Position numbers and translations under genes: made by a program. A stretch of 64,000 bases of DNA. Source: CBDDEH01 sp965226865 (GTDB taxonomy: Bacteria > Chloroflexota > Dehalococcoidia > Lucifugimonadales > JAGWBF01). This document shows, in pieces, positions 52,227-61,221 of the stretch (the first letter of the stretch is position 1; the number at the start of each line of letters is the position of its first letter). Under the pieces are notes generated by a model. That model was not told the DNA's origin. It was given only the letters and a program-made list of their open reading frames with translations, and did not search any database. Location of the stretch: assembly GCA_965226865.1 (NCBI GenBank), contig CBDDEH010000002.1:1-64000 (forward strand), given 5' to 3'.

Positions 52227-53684
52227 TTAGTCGGGTTTACCTAAAACCAGGTATCGTCCCTTCATAAACTGTTTGACTACGGCTAGTTGTAGGCCCTGTT
52301 TCATCTCCCAGATGGAAACGGCTGGAATCAGCTTCGCGCCCAGGAGAAAGATTATGGCCATGGCCGACAGACCGCCCAGGATCATGAATACGTCCCACGC
52401 GTCCGGCGTCACCGGTAAAAGCTGTGGCGCTATCTGGCCGGCTTCCGCCACGAAGACCTCTGAGTCGGATATCGCAACGGCCCCCAGGTCCTCCTGAGGG
52501 ATGTTGAAGGCCGGGACATATATGCGGACCATCATGAAGAACGCTCCAATAATCACGGACGCCCCGGCGATGGTCGGACCGATAATGCTCTTTCGGACGG
52601 AGTTCCAGATAAGTAGGAACGTGGGTATCAGGAAGCTGAAGAAGAAGTTCAACAGAAACGCTGTTCTGTAGGACTCGAACATTATCAGCTTGATCACGCT
52701 TTGCTCGCTGGGTATTCTGCCATACCAGAAGGTCATGAACTCGGAAAACCAGAAGTATCCCCATAGGAGCGTGAGCCCCAGCAGTATCTTGCTGAAGGAC
52801 CAGAAGGTTTCCATCGCGATGTATCTACGGAACCCCGCGACTGAATACATCAAGAACAACGTCACCAACACCATGCCCCCGGCTGCCTGGATACCTGTGA
52901 GGGCGTGGTAGGGAGCGAATATCGAGTCCTTCCATCCAGGGATCAGGCTTAGCGCAAAATCGAGGCTTACGAGGGTGTGAACGAATATCAACAGCATGAA
53001 ATAGAAGGCGCCGAGAACGGCGAGATATGCCTGCTGCCTCTTCCAATCACGCTCGGTCCACTTCCAACCACCGGCCAGACGGCCTAGTAGCCTTCCCCTC
53101 CAGCCCTGGTCTCGACGAGCGATTATGGCCATGTCTGGGCGTGCCGAAACCCAGAGTATGGCCAGGCCGCAAATAACAAGGAACCCAAGCGCCAACGCAT
53201 CCCAGACCAATGGTGCGCCGATCGGCGACTCAAACCATATAGTCCTCCGGTCCTGACCCACCTCAAGGACTCCGTCTCCGTTAAGGTCAATGCCGGGCAA
53301 CAAGAACATCAGCGGTATAAACCATAAGAAGTTGAATATTCCTACGAGAGCAAACATCTCTGATGCCCTGGAGAGCGGCCTACGCCAATGGTTCTTGGTC
53401 CATCGGAGAGCTACCGCGACCAGTGGTGCCGTGCCCCCGGTGGCGAGCAGAAAGGCGAACATGGCGGCATAGTATCCCCACTCCCCTCGCGCCGAGTCTG
53501 AGAACCCGTGGTCGACGGCCTTCACCACAAACCCGATCACTCCCAGAGCGAACAGCGCTCCCAGTCCCAGCAGGGCGATCACCAGGCGTCGGTCCACGTT
53601 TAAGACCTTCCAGCTCAGATGCTCGGCGATGCTCTGGGGAGTGAGGTCTGACTCGGACGGTCCATCATGCGCCGTGCTAGCCAT
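52227..53684 (-). CDS. Second NrfD-type membrane subunit (ActF-like)
   Basis: 485 aa, NrfD fold of about ten helices with FFFSFLIPTFLLIWNSV, HTLVSLDFALSLIPGWKDSIFAPYHALTGIQAAGGM and GGLSAMAIIFLLGAKLIPAVSIWEMKQG. ActC and ActF of alternative complex III are paralogues of this kind. In the Roseiflexus-type order ActF is the last gene, but here it directly follows the iron-sulfur gene and precedes ActC, so the ActC/ActF assignment of the two genes is by length and position only. It starts inside the Fe-S gene end (8-base overlap). Confidence 0.82.
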   Translation of the reverse strand: MASTAHDGPSESDLTPQSIAEHLSWKVLNVDRRLVIALLGLGALFALGVIGFVVKAVDHGFSDSARGEWGYYAAMFAFLLATGGTAPLVAVALRWTKNHWRRPLSRASEMFALVGIFNFLWFIPLMFLLPGIDLNGDGVLEVGQDRRTIWFESPIGAPLVWDALALGFLVICGLAILWVSARPDMAIIARRDQGWRGRLLGRLAGGWKWTERDWKRQQAYLAVLGAFYFMLLIFVHTLVSLDFALSLIPGWKDSIFAPYHALTGIQAAGGMVLVTLFLMYSVAGFRRYIAMETFWSFSKILLGLTLLWGYFWFSEFMTFWYGRIPSEQSVIKLIMFESYRTAFLLNFFFSFLIPTFLLIWNSVRKSIIGPTIAGASVIIGAFFMMVRIYVPAFNIPQEDLGAVAISDSEVFVAEAGQIAPQLLPVTPDAWDVFMILGGLSAMAIIFLLGAKLIPAVSIWEMKQGLQLAVVKQFMKGRYLVLGKPD

Positions 53685-54486
53685 GGTCCTCTTCCTTGTA
53701 GTGAGGATCGATCTTCTTCAAGTAGATGACGTTTGGATCCGTTCCCAGCTCCGTCAGCAACCGATAGGCCCTTGGATGCTTCAGTATCCTCTTACCCGTC
53801 GATTCTTCTATGTCGACGTGCTGACGTAACTTGCTGTCGGGGTCGTCATAGTCTCCAAAGACCAAGGTGTTGGTCGGGCAGGCTTTCACGCAGGCCGGAG
53901 CGAAGTTGCGCTCCGCCAGCGCCTGGTCGTCCAACCTCCCGTTTTCCTTGCCCTCCACTTGCCTCTCTCCACGACGAATCCTTTGGATACAGAAGGTACA
54001 CTTCTCCATGATTCCCCGACTACGTATGGTCACGTCAGGGTTCAGTTGGTTCCTGAGCCGCTGGGGCCAATCAGGGTCAAAGAAATTGAAGAACCGGACC
54101 TGGTAGGGGCAGTTGTTCGCGCAGTACCTGGTACCAACACACCTGTTGTACACCTGGACGTTGAGCCCTTCATCGTTGTGATAGGTCGCGAACACGGGGC
54201 ATACGGGCTCGCACGGCGCGTTCTCGCAGTGCTGGCACATCACCGGTATGAAGCGGGCCTTGACGTCCTGGAAGGGTGCGTCTTCCGGGTGGTCCCGATA
54301 CTCGTCGGGAACCTCCCAGTATCGCTCTACGCGGATCCATTCATATGCCCGCCGCTGATGGAACGCGTCCTCGCTGTTGATGGGTAGGTTGTTCTCCGAC
54401 TGGCAGGCGACGACACATGCTTGGCATCCAGTGCACTTGTCGATGTCTACGACCATTCCCCACTTGTGTTTTTCGCGTTGTGCCAT
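53677..54486 (-). CDS. actB: ActB iron-sulfur subunit (separate gene)
   Basis: 269 aa with the Cys ligand sets of a PsrB/DmsB-type ferredoxin: CTGCQACVVACQSENN, CQHCENAPCEPVCP, CVGTRYCANNCPYQVRFFNF, CTFCIQRIRRG and CVKACPTNTLVFGD. In most alternative complex III systems this domain is fused to the molybdopterin-like part of ActB; here it is a separate gene 5 bp downstream of it. It wires electrons between the quinol site and the heme subunits. No signal of its own: it would be exported with the Tat-tagged partner. Confidence 0.9.
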   Translation of the reverse strand: MAQREKHKWGMVVDIDKCTGCQACVVACQSENNLPINSEDAFHQRRAYEWIRVERYWEVPDEYRDHPEDAPFQDVKARFIPVMCQHCENAPCEPVCPVFATYHNDEGLNVQVYNRCVGTRYCANNCPYQVRFFNFFDPDWPQRLRNQLNPDVTIRSRGIMEKCTFCIQRIRRGERQVEGKENGRLDDQALAERNFAPACVKACPTNTLVFGDYDDPDSKLRQHVDIEESTGKRILKHPRAYRLLTELGTDPNVIYLKKIDPHYKEEDHG

Positions 54487-54491
54487 ATCTC

Positions 54492-56807
54492 TTACTTATC
54501 CCCGGTTACGTGAACGATATCTTCCTCTTTCGTGCCGATTGGGTAGGCTGTGACTATTCCTTCGAACTTGGGAACTCTGCCGTTTCGTCCCGTACCGCTC
54601 ACCGATACTCTGGTCGCGGCCCACGCCAGGGCGCCTGTCTCCTTGTCCGACTCCGGCGCGAGAATAGAGATTGGGTTGGACCCTCGCACGCCTCCATCTT
54701 TTGTGGCGTACTGCAGGCCGGGGGTGTGGCCCTGCCCGATGGGTATTCCTATCACGCCGGGAGGCATCGCTGGGTGAGGGTAGACAAGTGCCTCGATACT
54801 TCCGTTGGTGGACTCCACCGTTACGATGTCGCCTTCCCTTAACCCCATGTCCTTGGCCTGACGGGCGTTGATCTCTACCCATGTCGCCCACGTCACCGTC
54901 GTCAGAGGATCGGGCGCGGCCTGCAGCCATGGCAGATGCGCTCCCCTCCCGTCCAGAATGGAGTTGGAGAGGAAAGGCACCATATAGAAGCCGTCATCCC
55001 CGGCCGGCGATCGGAAACCAGGCCTGGTATAGCTCCTGGCCAGATCGCCAAGGTTGGGTGGAGGTGGAGTGGTGACATCGGAGACGCTGTCCTCATCCCA
55101 CCAGCCGCCCTGTTGCAGCATCTTATTCCAGAACTCTTCAAACGTTGCTGCCTGAGGTGAACCTTTGCCGGTGTCGAACAGTTTTTGGGCTCCCTCTCGC
55201 AGAACGTCCCTGAAGGTATTGGGGAGCCCGTCGTCCAGGCCCAGTTCTTGAGATACCGTAAGAAGGATGTCGGGGAAGCTTCTGGGGTCCAAGTCAGTCA
55301 GGGGATTGACGACCGGCTGCTGTATGCCCAACATCTGGTGACCCGGTCCGGGCTCGGGAATGTCGTCGCCCCAGTCTTCCAGAGGCTCCCGTTCTGGTAG
55401 CACGATATCGGCCATTACAGTCGTATCGTCCAGAAAGTTCGATATGCTAACCAGGAGCAAGTCTTCTCTCAAGGCTTCGGTAAAACCGCTTGCCTTGGGT
55501 AAGCCATGAACCGGATTGACTCCTCTTACGGTCAGGACCTTGATTCTCCCGGTGTGTAGCTCGCCGATAATGGGCGACCATTCGGCCATCGACGCGGTCG
55601 GTGACGAGATGGGGAGGCCGTCGATCGGCGTCGCCGGACTGAACACTACGCCCCCGTCCCCAGGAGCTCCGCCAACGCTTCCCACCAGGTAGTTCAGGGC
55701 GAAAATGGCCGACAGGTTGAACAAGCCGTTTGTATGGGCTCCCGCCTCTCCTCCACCTATGGCCAGACTGCGACCCCGGGTGGCGAACTCCCGGGCTATT
55801 CTCGCGACGAAATCTTCCGCGGTCTCCCCTCGGATGCTTTCTGGTATGCCGATGTAGTTGGGGTCATCACCGCTCACGATTCTTTCCGGACGGAAAGCTT
55901 CCAAAGGCGATAGACCGCCGCCGGTCATGGCATTGGCCACGCCTCTGTCTGTCAGGCCTTCGGATATGATGACGTAGGCGATGCCTAGAGCCAGCACGCC
56001 CTCCATCCCCGGAGCAATGGGTATCCAGTCGTCAGCGTTGGCTGCGGTCATCGAGTATCTCGGATCGACGTGTGTGAGCCTTCCCCTTTCCCTCGTGTCC
56101 GTCCGGCGAAACTCACCATAGCCACGAGAGTAACGCACGGGAGCGACCCAGGTAGAGAGGAAATCGGCGCCAAAGCTCAGGATATAGTCGCTATTCTCGA
56201 TGTCGAAGTCGGGAAGGGTATCCTGGCCGAAAACCCGCTTGATTGCCTCCCTCAACACCACCTGATCCACAGGTTCAAAGGCCATTCGCCTGCCACCGAA
56301 AGTATCCACAAACCGGTCTACTACCATGCCTGTGTGGCCGCGCAGTGGTTCGGTGACCATTAACATAGCGCCTGCATCGTTTTCGTCCAGTAGCTCGGCC
56401 AGCTTCGCCTGATACCTCAAAAGAGCTTCTTCCCAACTGATCTCCTGGAACGTACCCGACCCTCTCGGGCCCAAGCGCAACATCGGCCCGGCGATACGGT
56501 CAGGGTGGTACAGAGACTGAAGGCCTGCCTCAGCCCGGGCGCTCTGTTTACCCTGGTTGGTTGGATACGCTGGGTTGCCCTGCACCTTCTTGGCCCGGCC
56601 TTCCATGACCCTCACGATGATCCCCTCCCTTTCGGGACGGGCCTGGGAAAGAGTCGCGTACCAATTGTCTTGGCCTGTTACCAGGTCTTCCGGTAGATTG
56701 ACCGGACTCTCGATGCTGATCTCGCGTTCTGGGATAACGTTGCAAGCAACGGCTCCGATCGCCGAGAGGCCAGCCCATTTAAGGAAGTCCCGTCTATTAA
56801 CCTTCAT
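54492..56807 (-). CDS. actB: ActB molybdopterin-oxidoreductase-like subunit (no cofactor motif)
   Basis: 771 aa from ATG 56807, chosen because it gives a Tat signal NRRDFLKWAG right at the N-terminus and lies 7 bp after actA; the longer frame to 56873 is antisense-like filler overlapping actA. The body has the DMSO-reductase fold (MLRLGPRGSGTFQEISWEEALLRYQAKL, DYILSFGADFLSTWV, ADIVLPEREPLEDWGDD, MGLREGDIVTVES) but lacks the N-terminal Cys cluster and the molybdenum ligand, as in ActB, which carries no molybdenum. The scaffold is exported by Tat and sits outside the membrane. Confidence 0.92.
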   Translation of the reverse strand: MKVNRRDFLKWAGLSAIGAVACNVIPEREISIESPVNLPEDLVTGQDNWYATLSQARPEREGIIVRVMEGRAKKVQGNPAYPTNQGKQSARAEAGLQSLYHPDRIAGPMLRLGPRGSGTFQEISWEEALLRYQAKLAELLDENDAGAMLMVTEPLRGHTGMVVDRFVDTFGGRRMAFEPVDQVVLREAIKRVFGQDTLPDFDIENSDYILSFGADFLSTWVAPVRYSRGYGEFRRTDTRERGRLTHVDPRYSMTAANADDWIPIAPGMEGVLALGIAYVIISEGLTDRGVANAMTGGGLSPLEAFRPERIVSGDDPNYIGIPESIRGETAEDFVARIAREFATRGRSLAIGGGEAGAHTNGLFNLSAIFALNYLVGSVGGAPGDGGVVFSPATPIDGLPISSPTASMAEWSPIIGELHTGRIKVLTVRGVNPVHGLPKASGFTEALREDLLLVSISNFLDDTTVMADIVLPEREPLEDWGDDIPEPGPGHQMLGIQQPVVNPLTDLDPRSFPDILLTVSQELGLDDGLPNTFRDVLREGAQKLFDTGKGSPQAATFEEFWNKMLQQGGWWDEDSVSDVTTPPPPNLGDLARSYTRPGFRSPAGDDGFYMVPFLSNSILDGRGAHLPWLQAAPDPLTTVTWATWVEINARQAKDMGLREGDIVTVESTNGSIEALVYPHPAMPPGVIGIPIGQGHTPGLQYATKDGGVRGSNPISILAPESDKETGALAWAATRVSVSGTGRNGRVPKFEGIVTAYPIGTKEEDIVHVTGDK

Positions 56808-56814
56808 GAAACCT

Positions 56815-57456
56815 CTAGTAGTGACACGTCGTGCAGTCAGTTGGGGCGTCGTTGTCTCGATGGCAGTCCACACAATCGCCCATCTTCAGCTTGCGCACCT
56901 GCTTGATCTTTTCCATTTCCCGTACGTTGCCATGGCACATCGAGCAGGTCGCCTCTATCGGACTTACCCCCATCTCTTCCGCCTTCCGGATAGTATCCGC
57001 CTGTTCGCTGAAGTAACGTATGTGTGGCTCGTGAGCGAACTGAGTATGGTCGGGCAGACGATGCACCTGCTTCCACTCGATCGGCCCGGGAGTCAGCAAG
57101 GGATCAGGTGTAGCTGAGGGATTGAGGCCGGCGTGGGCCAGGAGCTTGGCTATCTCCACGTTGTTCTCGCCGTTTATCGTGGTGTGGCAGAAGGTGCACT
57201 GTTCCACGGCCGGTACAGTGGCGGAATCGCCCTTGGTCACGTTGCGATGACAGAATTCGCACTGGATACCGGCTTGCTCCACGTGAACCGTGTGCGGGAA
57301 GGCTATGGGCTGGTCTGGACCGCCAGCGCCAAACCCGAACAATGGGGTGGACCACCAGGCCCATAGAATATATATCAGCACGAAAACACCAACGGCTGCT
57401 CCCAGCAGCCCTGCGATGGCAAGAGGCAAGGTCTTCATGCTGAGTTTGACTGGCAT
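56815..57456 (-). CDS. actA: ActA: pentaheme cytochrome c
   Basis: 213 aa. One N-terminal membrane helix (LPLAIAGLLGAAVGVFVLIYILW) and five heme c motifs: CEFCH, CTFCH, CSMCH, CVDCH and CTTCH. The count of five and the order match ActA of alternative complex III. Electrons pass along the hemes to ActE. It overlaps nothing; the next gene begins 7 bp after its stop. Confidence 0.94.
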   Translation of the reverse strand: MPVKLSMKTLPLAIAGLLGAAVGVFVLIYILWAWWSTPLFGFGAGGPDQPIAFPHTVHVEQAGIQCEFCHRNVTKGDSATVPAVEQCTFCHTTINGENNVEIAKLLAHAGLNPSATPDPLLTPGPIEWKQVHRLPDHTQFAHEPHIRYFSEQADTIRKAEEMGVSPIEATCSMCHGNVREMEKIKQVRKLKMGDCVDCHRDNDAPTDCTTCHY

Positions 57457-57512
57457 TATTTAATGCCCGCCACTATGGCTTCGTATGGTCTCCATATTTT
57501 GGTGGAGATACA

Positions 57513-57878
57513 TCATATCCACCATCTGTCCCAAAAACCTTCGAGAAGATGTGTGTTGTCTACCGTTTTCACCATCAAAAACACTGCTAGTCCTATCAGA
57601 CCGGCTGTGGCAAGATACATAGGTGGGCGCAGCTTCATGAACTTGCGAGGCAGTTGGTGCGTCGCGACCAGAGAAGGAATTATCGAGTGGGCGGTGATAA
57701 AGGTAAAGGCCAAAAATACGATGGTGAAAAAATATGCCCAAAGCCAATGGAGCCAGTTGCCGATTTCGCTCCAGTCGAAGGCCGTGACACTCTCAGGGTC
57801 AACATGGGGCATACTGGGGAAAACCTCCCTTGCGATACCGTATGATTCCAATGGAACCGTAAGGGGTCTGAAGGCCAT
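57513..57878 (-). CDS. Membrane protein at the head of the act operon
   Basis: 121 aa from ATG 57878 (an earlier start at 57911 adds a poor leader). Two membrane segments: WLHWLWAYFFTIVFLAFTFITAHSII and PMYLATAGLIGLAVFLMV, with a conserved-looking ETVTAFDWSEIGN-type region before the first. It precedes actA by 56 bp in the same direction and is probably co-transcribed. It may be an extra subunit or an assembly factor; family unknown. Confidence 0.65.
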   Translation of the reverse strand: MAFRPLTVPLESYGIAREVFPSMPHVDPESVTAFDWSEIGNWLHWLWAYFFTIVFLAFTFITAHSIIPSLVATHQLPRKFMKLRPPMYLATAGLIGLAVFLMVKTVDNTHLLEGFWDRWWI

Positions 57879-57993
57879 CTGAAAACTAACACACGGCAAA
57901 ACCAGTGTCAAGTATCTGGGGCGGCCCCTTGACCCAACTATCGGGCGTCATTAAAATGAGTCCGCGACCCACTGAAATTGGTTGGGAGAAAAA

Positions 57994-58227
57994 ATGGCAC
58001 CCAAGGCCGAGCAAGAGTCACGGCGTTATTCCCGGCGTAGCTTTTTGGGCAAAGTTTCGCTAGGGGTTCTGGCCGTTGCCGGAGTCGGGTTGCTGGCCCG
58101 GAACTTCCTCTTCTCCGGTGGAAGCGGAGCCTCCAGCTCATCCGACGAGTTTCCAGGCGAGGACTCTATCTTTCACCCCAGGCGCGACCCCCGCTTGGAG
58201 GCCCAAGAGCGCCGAAAAAACAGCTAG
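57994..58227 (+). CDS. Small Tat-signal protein
   Basis: 77 aa from ATG 57994 (GAGAAAAA ahead). Twin-arginine motif SRRSFLGKVSLGVLAVAGVGLLARNF, then a Ser-rich stretch and an acidic/basic tail ending RRKNS. Divergent from the act operon, 115 bp apart. It is too small to hold a cofactor domain and could be a membrane-held maturation or accessory factor for the complex; this is inference. Confidence 0.6.
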   Translation: MAPKAEQESRRYSRRSFLGKVSLGVLAVAGVGLLARNFLFSGGSGASSSSDEFPGEDSIFHPRRDPRLEAQERRKNS

Positions 58228-58251
58228 GCTTTAGGACTAACTATCGTCTCT

Positions 58252-58791
58252 TCAACGGCCGCGAAACTCTGCGGCCGTTTTATCTTCTGCCGAACTCCCG
58301 CTCCAGATGATGGGAGCAGCCGGAGCGATCAAGCTGCTATAGCTGATTCCGGGGTTGCAAGTTCGTTGATCGTGGCAACCAGCTCTTCGACGCTTCTCTA
58401 TCACCATCCGCCAGCGCGCCAGCCTGCGGGACCTGATCGAGGCTACCAGAGGAGGACTGAACGGCTTCATTAGCACACGGTCGGCGCCTTCCTGCTGAAG
58501 CTGCTCGACCAGGCAGGGCTCGAGGAGAGCCGTGAGTACCAAGGTCTTAGGCGTTCCCTTGGGGTTTCGGCGTTTCTTCAGCTCTGTGAGCACCTCGAAG
58601 CCATCCATTCGTGGCATCAGGAGGTCCAGCACGACAAGGTCTGGACTAAGGCGCTCGATCTGTTCAAGCGCTTCAACTCCGTCGGCCGCTTCATACAGAT
58701 CATAGCCGTCCAGAACGCTCAGCACCTCCTTGATGCACCTTCTCATGACAGGTTCGTCTTCGGCGATTAGCAGTGGCTTTTTTATCTCCAT
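58252..58791 (-). CDS. Response regulator receiver protein with altered C-terminus
   Basis: Start ATG 58791 (AGAGGTAAAACC ahead). The receiver domain is clear: LLIAEDEPVMRR (acidic pocket), LSPDLVVLDLLMPRMDGFEVL (phosphoacceptor Asp), TLVLTALLEP and RVLMKPFSPP (Lys). The receiver ends at about residue 125. The last 20-30 residues (IIWSGSSAEDKTAAEF) come from a 37-bp repeat of the mutL 3' end read in another frame, so the natural C-terminus was replaced. It has no output domain. It lies 22 bp after the histidine kinase and is its probable partner. Confidence 0.82.
   Translation of the reverse strand: MEIKKPLLIAEDEPVMRRCIKEVLSVLDGYDLYEAADGVEALEQIERLSPDLVVLDLLMPRMDGFEVLTELKKRRNPKGTPKTLVLTALLEPCLVEQLQQEGADRVLMKPFSPPLVASIRSRRLARWRMVIEKRRRAGCHDQRTCNPGISYSSLIAPAAPIIWSGSSAEDKTAAEFRGR
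58254..58279. terminator. Convergent-type hairpin
   Basis: AACGGCCGC - GAAACTCT - GCGGCCGTT plus TT, a 9-bp stem between the Tat-protein gene and the response regulator. It overlaps the start of the 37-bp repeat. Confidence 0.7.
58277..58313. repeat. 37-bp direct repeat, distal copy
   Basis: GTTTTATCTTCTGCCGAACT and the next 17 bases, exactly the same as 61185-61221, where they encode the last codons of mutL. Confidence 0.95.
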
Positions 58792-58813
58792 GGTTTTACC
58801 TCTAAACACCGTA

Positions 58814-60643
58814 TCATCGGGCTTGAGCGGCTAGCGGTGCCGTAATATCCAGGCCAAGAGGAACCGCCGCCTCCTTTTCGGATGCCCTGGCTATGGGCAT
58901 GGTGAAGTAGAAGGTCGATCCTACGTCCCATTCGCTCTCCACCCACATTGTGCCGCCATGCAGCTCGGTCAGGTTCTTCGCGATGTAAAGGCCCAGCCCG
59001 GTTCCGGGTACGTTGGTCGTGCGATCATCGTGGACTCTGTGGAACGCGCCGAACAGGTTCTTCAAGCCCTCCGGGCCGATGCCCACACCGGTATCCGATA
59101 CTCTAAACCGCACAAACCCATCCTCAGCCGTATCTGCTCCGACGGTGACGAAACCGGAGCCAGGTGAGTATTTAACCGCGTTGTCTACCAGGTTCTCGAT
59201 GATCTGTCCGAAACGAGCACTGTCTCCCCTGATCTTTCTCACCGACTCGGGGATATCAAGCTTGAACCTGTGGTCAGTACACTTGCTTTCGAAACCTCTG
59301 ATAATCGAGCGGCATACTGCCTCGCTATCAAGCTCGTCGATACGAAGGTCAAGCCGACCGGCCTCGATCTGTGACACGTTCAGAATCGAGTTGATGGTCT
59401 CTGTCATGCGCATCGACTGGGATTGGATCAGCTCCAGCCACTCCCGCCGCTTGGCCGCAGAGGCGTCCCGCGTCAAGGACAGCTCAGAGAAGGTCTTGAT
59501 CGAAGCCATCGGAGTGCGAAGCTGGTGAGATGCAGTCGTCAGGAACTTGGACTTCATGCGCTGGATCGCTCTTTGCTGACTAACGTCGTGGAATACCAGG
59601 GTACGTCCCAGTACCTGATTCTCGCGGGTGCGCAGTGGATAGGAAGTCAGCTCGAACTCGAGCCCAGATGCGTCCTTTAAGCTCAGGCTCTCGACCAAAG
59701 CATCGCTATCGGCCTGCATGGCGGACTCCATCTGAACAGCGACGATGTCGTCTTCATCATCCGTACTGGACAACGCCGACAGGACAACGCTGACGGACTG
59801 ACCTTTCAGCGCTGCGGGATCTTGTCTCGTCATCTCCCCGAGTTTCCCGTTGACGAAATTCACTTTATTCTGGGCATCAATTACCAGGATGCCGTCGGTG
59901 GCGCCGTTCATCACACCATCCATCGTCAGGCGCTCTTTCTCCAGTGCCGCAACCTCTCGCCGCTCTCGGCGAATAAGCATCTCTCCCATCAACATCACCA
60001 GTACAAGTGGCGCAATCAGAGCCCCACCGAAAGTCCAGAGTCGGTCCCACAGGGGGTCGAACAGCTCGGACTGGGCGTATGCGACCGTGGTCACCCATGG
60101 CGTGGTGTCCGGATATCCAAAGAAGATAATGCGTTCCACTTTGTCGAGGCCGGGCCCGAACCACTCTTGAGTAGGCAGGGTCTTGGCCTGGAGCCAGACC
60201 GAGCTGCCGCTGATGTCGCGCCCTGCGGCAAGTCCAGGGTGCGGCTTCTCATATCCTGTACCTGCGAGGATTCTACCCTGGCTGTCGAAGATCCCCGATT
60301 TGGCCGTCGTCGGAAAGCCGACGCTCATATCCAGAGCAGCCGAGATAGTTGATAGCTCGGTACGGAGCACCAGAAACTGCTGTGGAATGTCGAGGCTCCA
60401 TTTCAGCGGTTGTACGAACAGAGCAAAAGGCGGCTCTTCTTCTGCTGACGGTACCACCACGTCTGAGACGGTGAATTTCCCATTGTAGCGCGCCTGGAGG
60501 TATAGAGAATCGGGTCCGACCGGACCGGCGCCGCTTGGGTCAGAAGACACGAGAACGATACCGGAGGTGTCTGCTATATAGGCTCCCGAGAAGTGCGGGC
60601 TGTTTTCCACAAACTCCGCGAGGTAGGAGGTCATTTCCTCCAA
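58814..60643 (-). CDS. Sensor histidine kinase, C-terminal part of a gene split by an amber codon
   Basis: 609 aa as annotated from TTG 60643. It holds the extracytoplasmic Cache-like sensor region (SGAYIADTSGIVLVSS, GRILAGTGYE), a membrane segment (LWTFGGALIAPLVLVMLMGEML), a PAS domain (MNGATDGILVIDAQNKVNFVNG), HisKA with HQLRTPMASIKTF (phospho-His), and HATPase_c with ENLVDNAVKYSP (N box), DTGVGI and GTGLGLYIAK. The true gene starts further upstream (see 60686-60924): an in-frame TAG removes its first membrane helix. It phosphorylates the adjacent response regulator. Confidence 0.88.
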   Translation of the reverse strand: MEEMTSYLAEFVENSPHFSGAYIADTSGIVLVSSDPSGAGPVGPDSLYLQARYNGKFTVSDVVVPSAEEEPPFALFVQPLKWSLDIPQQFLVLRTELSTISAALDMSVGFPTTAKSGIFDSQGRILAGTGYEKPHPGLAAGRDISGSSVWLQAKTLPTQEWFGPGLDKVERIIFFGYPDTTPWVTTVAYAQSELFDPLWDRLWTFGGALIAPLVLVMLMGEMLIRRERREVAALEKERLTMDGVMNGATDGILVIDAQNKVNFVNGKLGEMTRQDPAALKGQSVSVVLSALSSTDDEDDIVAVQMESAMQADSDALVESLSLKDASGLEFELTSYPLRTRENQVLGRTLVFHDVSQQRAIQRMKSKFLTTASHQLRTPMASIKTFSELSLTRDASAAKRREWLELIQSQSMRMTETINSILNVSQIEAGRLDLRIDELDSEAVCRSIIRGFESKCTDHRFKLDIPESVRKIRGDSARFGQIIENLVDNAVKYSPGSGFVTVGADTAEDGFVRFRVSDTGVGIGPEGLKNLFGAFHRVHDDRTTNVPGTGLGLYIAKNLTELHGGTMWVESEWDVGSTFYFTMPIARASEKEAAVPLGLDITAPLAAQAR

Positions 60644-60685
60644 CTCGACCGGTTCTATGTAGGAGAGTGGCCTATGCTGGTGGAC

Positions 60686-60924
60686 CTAGGCCGTTGCGAA
60701 CGTCCCGGAGGCACCTTGCACCGTGTGGACCAGGTCCTCAAGTTGGGCATTGATCTCAGACGACTTGAGATTGACCTGAGTTATGATGGCATCACGGCGC
60801 GACTGGTAGTCCTGGAAGATCAATACCGCGCCCGCAACCGCCATAGGTACCATCAGCACGAGCAGCGCCAGTCGCCACCTTAGCTCGATATTCCGTTGGA
60901 AGAATGCGCTTATGGTACCCCTTC
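60686..60924 (-). pseudogene. N-terminal part of the histidine kinase, before an in-frame TAG
   Basis: The same frame as the kinase, opening after a stop at about 60925. It encodes RNIELRWRLALLVLMVPMAVAGAVLIFQDYQ (first membrane helix) and RRDAIITQVNLKSSEINAQLEDLVHTVQGASGTFATA, then TAG at 60688-60686. After the TAG the frame continues without shift into the kinase. No good ATG is seen before the helix, so the true start is uncertain. 60925-61184 has no gene. Confidence 0.75.
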
Positions 60925-61184
60925 TCTAATACCGGTGTGATCCGTGTATATAGGCCGTATAAACGGCGTGTGAAGTTCCATAGATTGTCATCGAGCTAAC
61001 GATTGCTGCACAGGGTGGCGTCCCGATTACCGTTAGGGTGTTGCCACCCTAAGCACACTGAGCAAGTCGCCAAGGGTAGGCTCGCATCTGAAGTGGTATC
61101 ATTTGCCAGAGATTTCGAAAGAAGCCAAAACGTGCTAAGGGGCGGAAATCGAAATGAGGTTCTCGAGGGTCAACAGAGCTTCGT

Positions 61185-61221
61185 GTTTTATCTTCTGCCG
61201 AACTCCCGCTCCAGATGATGG
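61185..61221. repeat. 37-bp direct repeat, mutL copy
   Basis: The original copy: it includes the mutL stop and its last 11 codons (HHLEREFGRR on the minus strand) plus 3 bp downstream. Confidence 0.95.

Noticed and set aside
58377..58500. A DNA-binding output domain on the response regulator
   Set aside because: Residues after the receiver are short, Arg-rich and then repeat-derived; no helix-turn-helix is seen.
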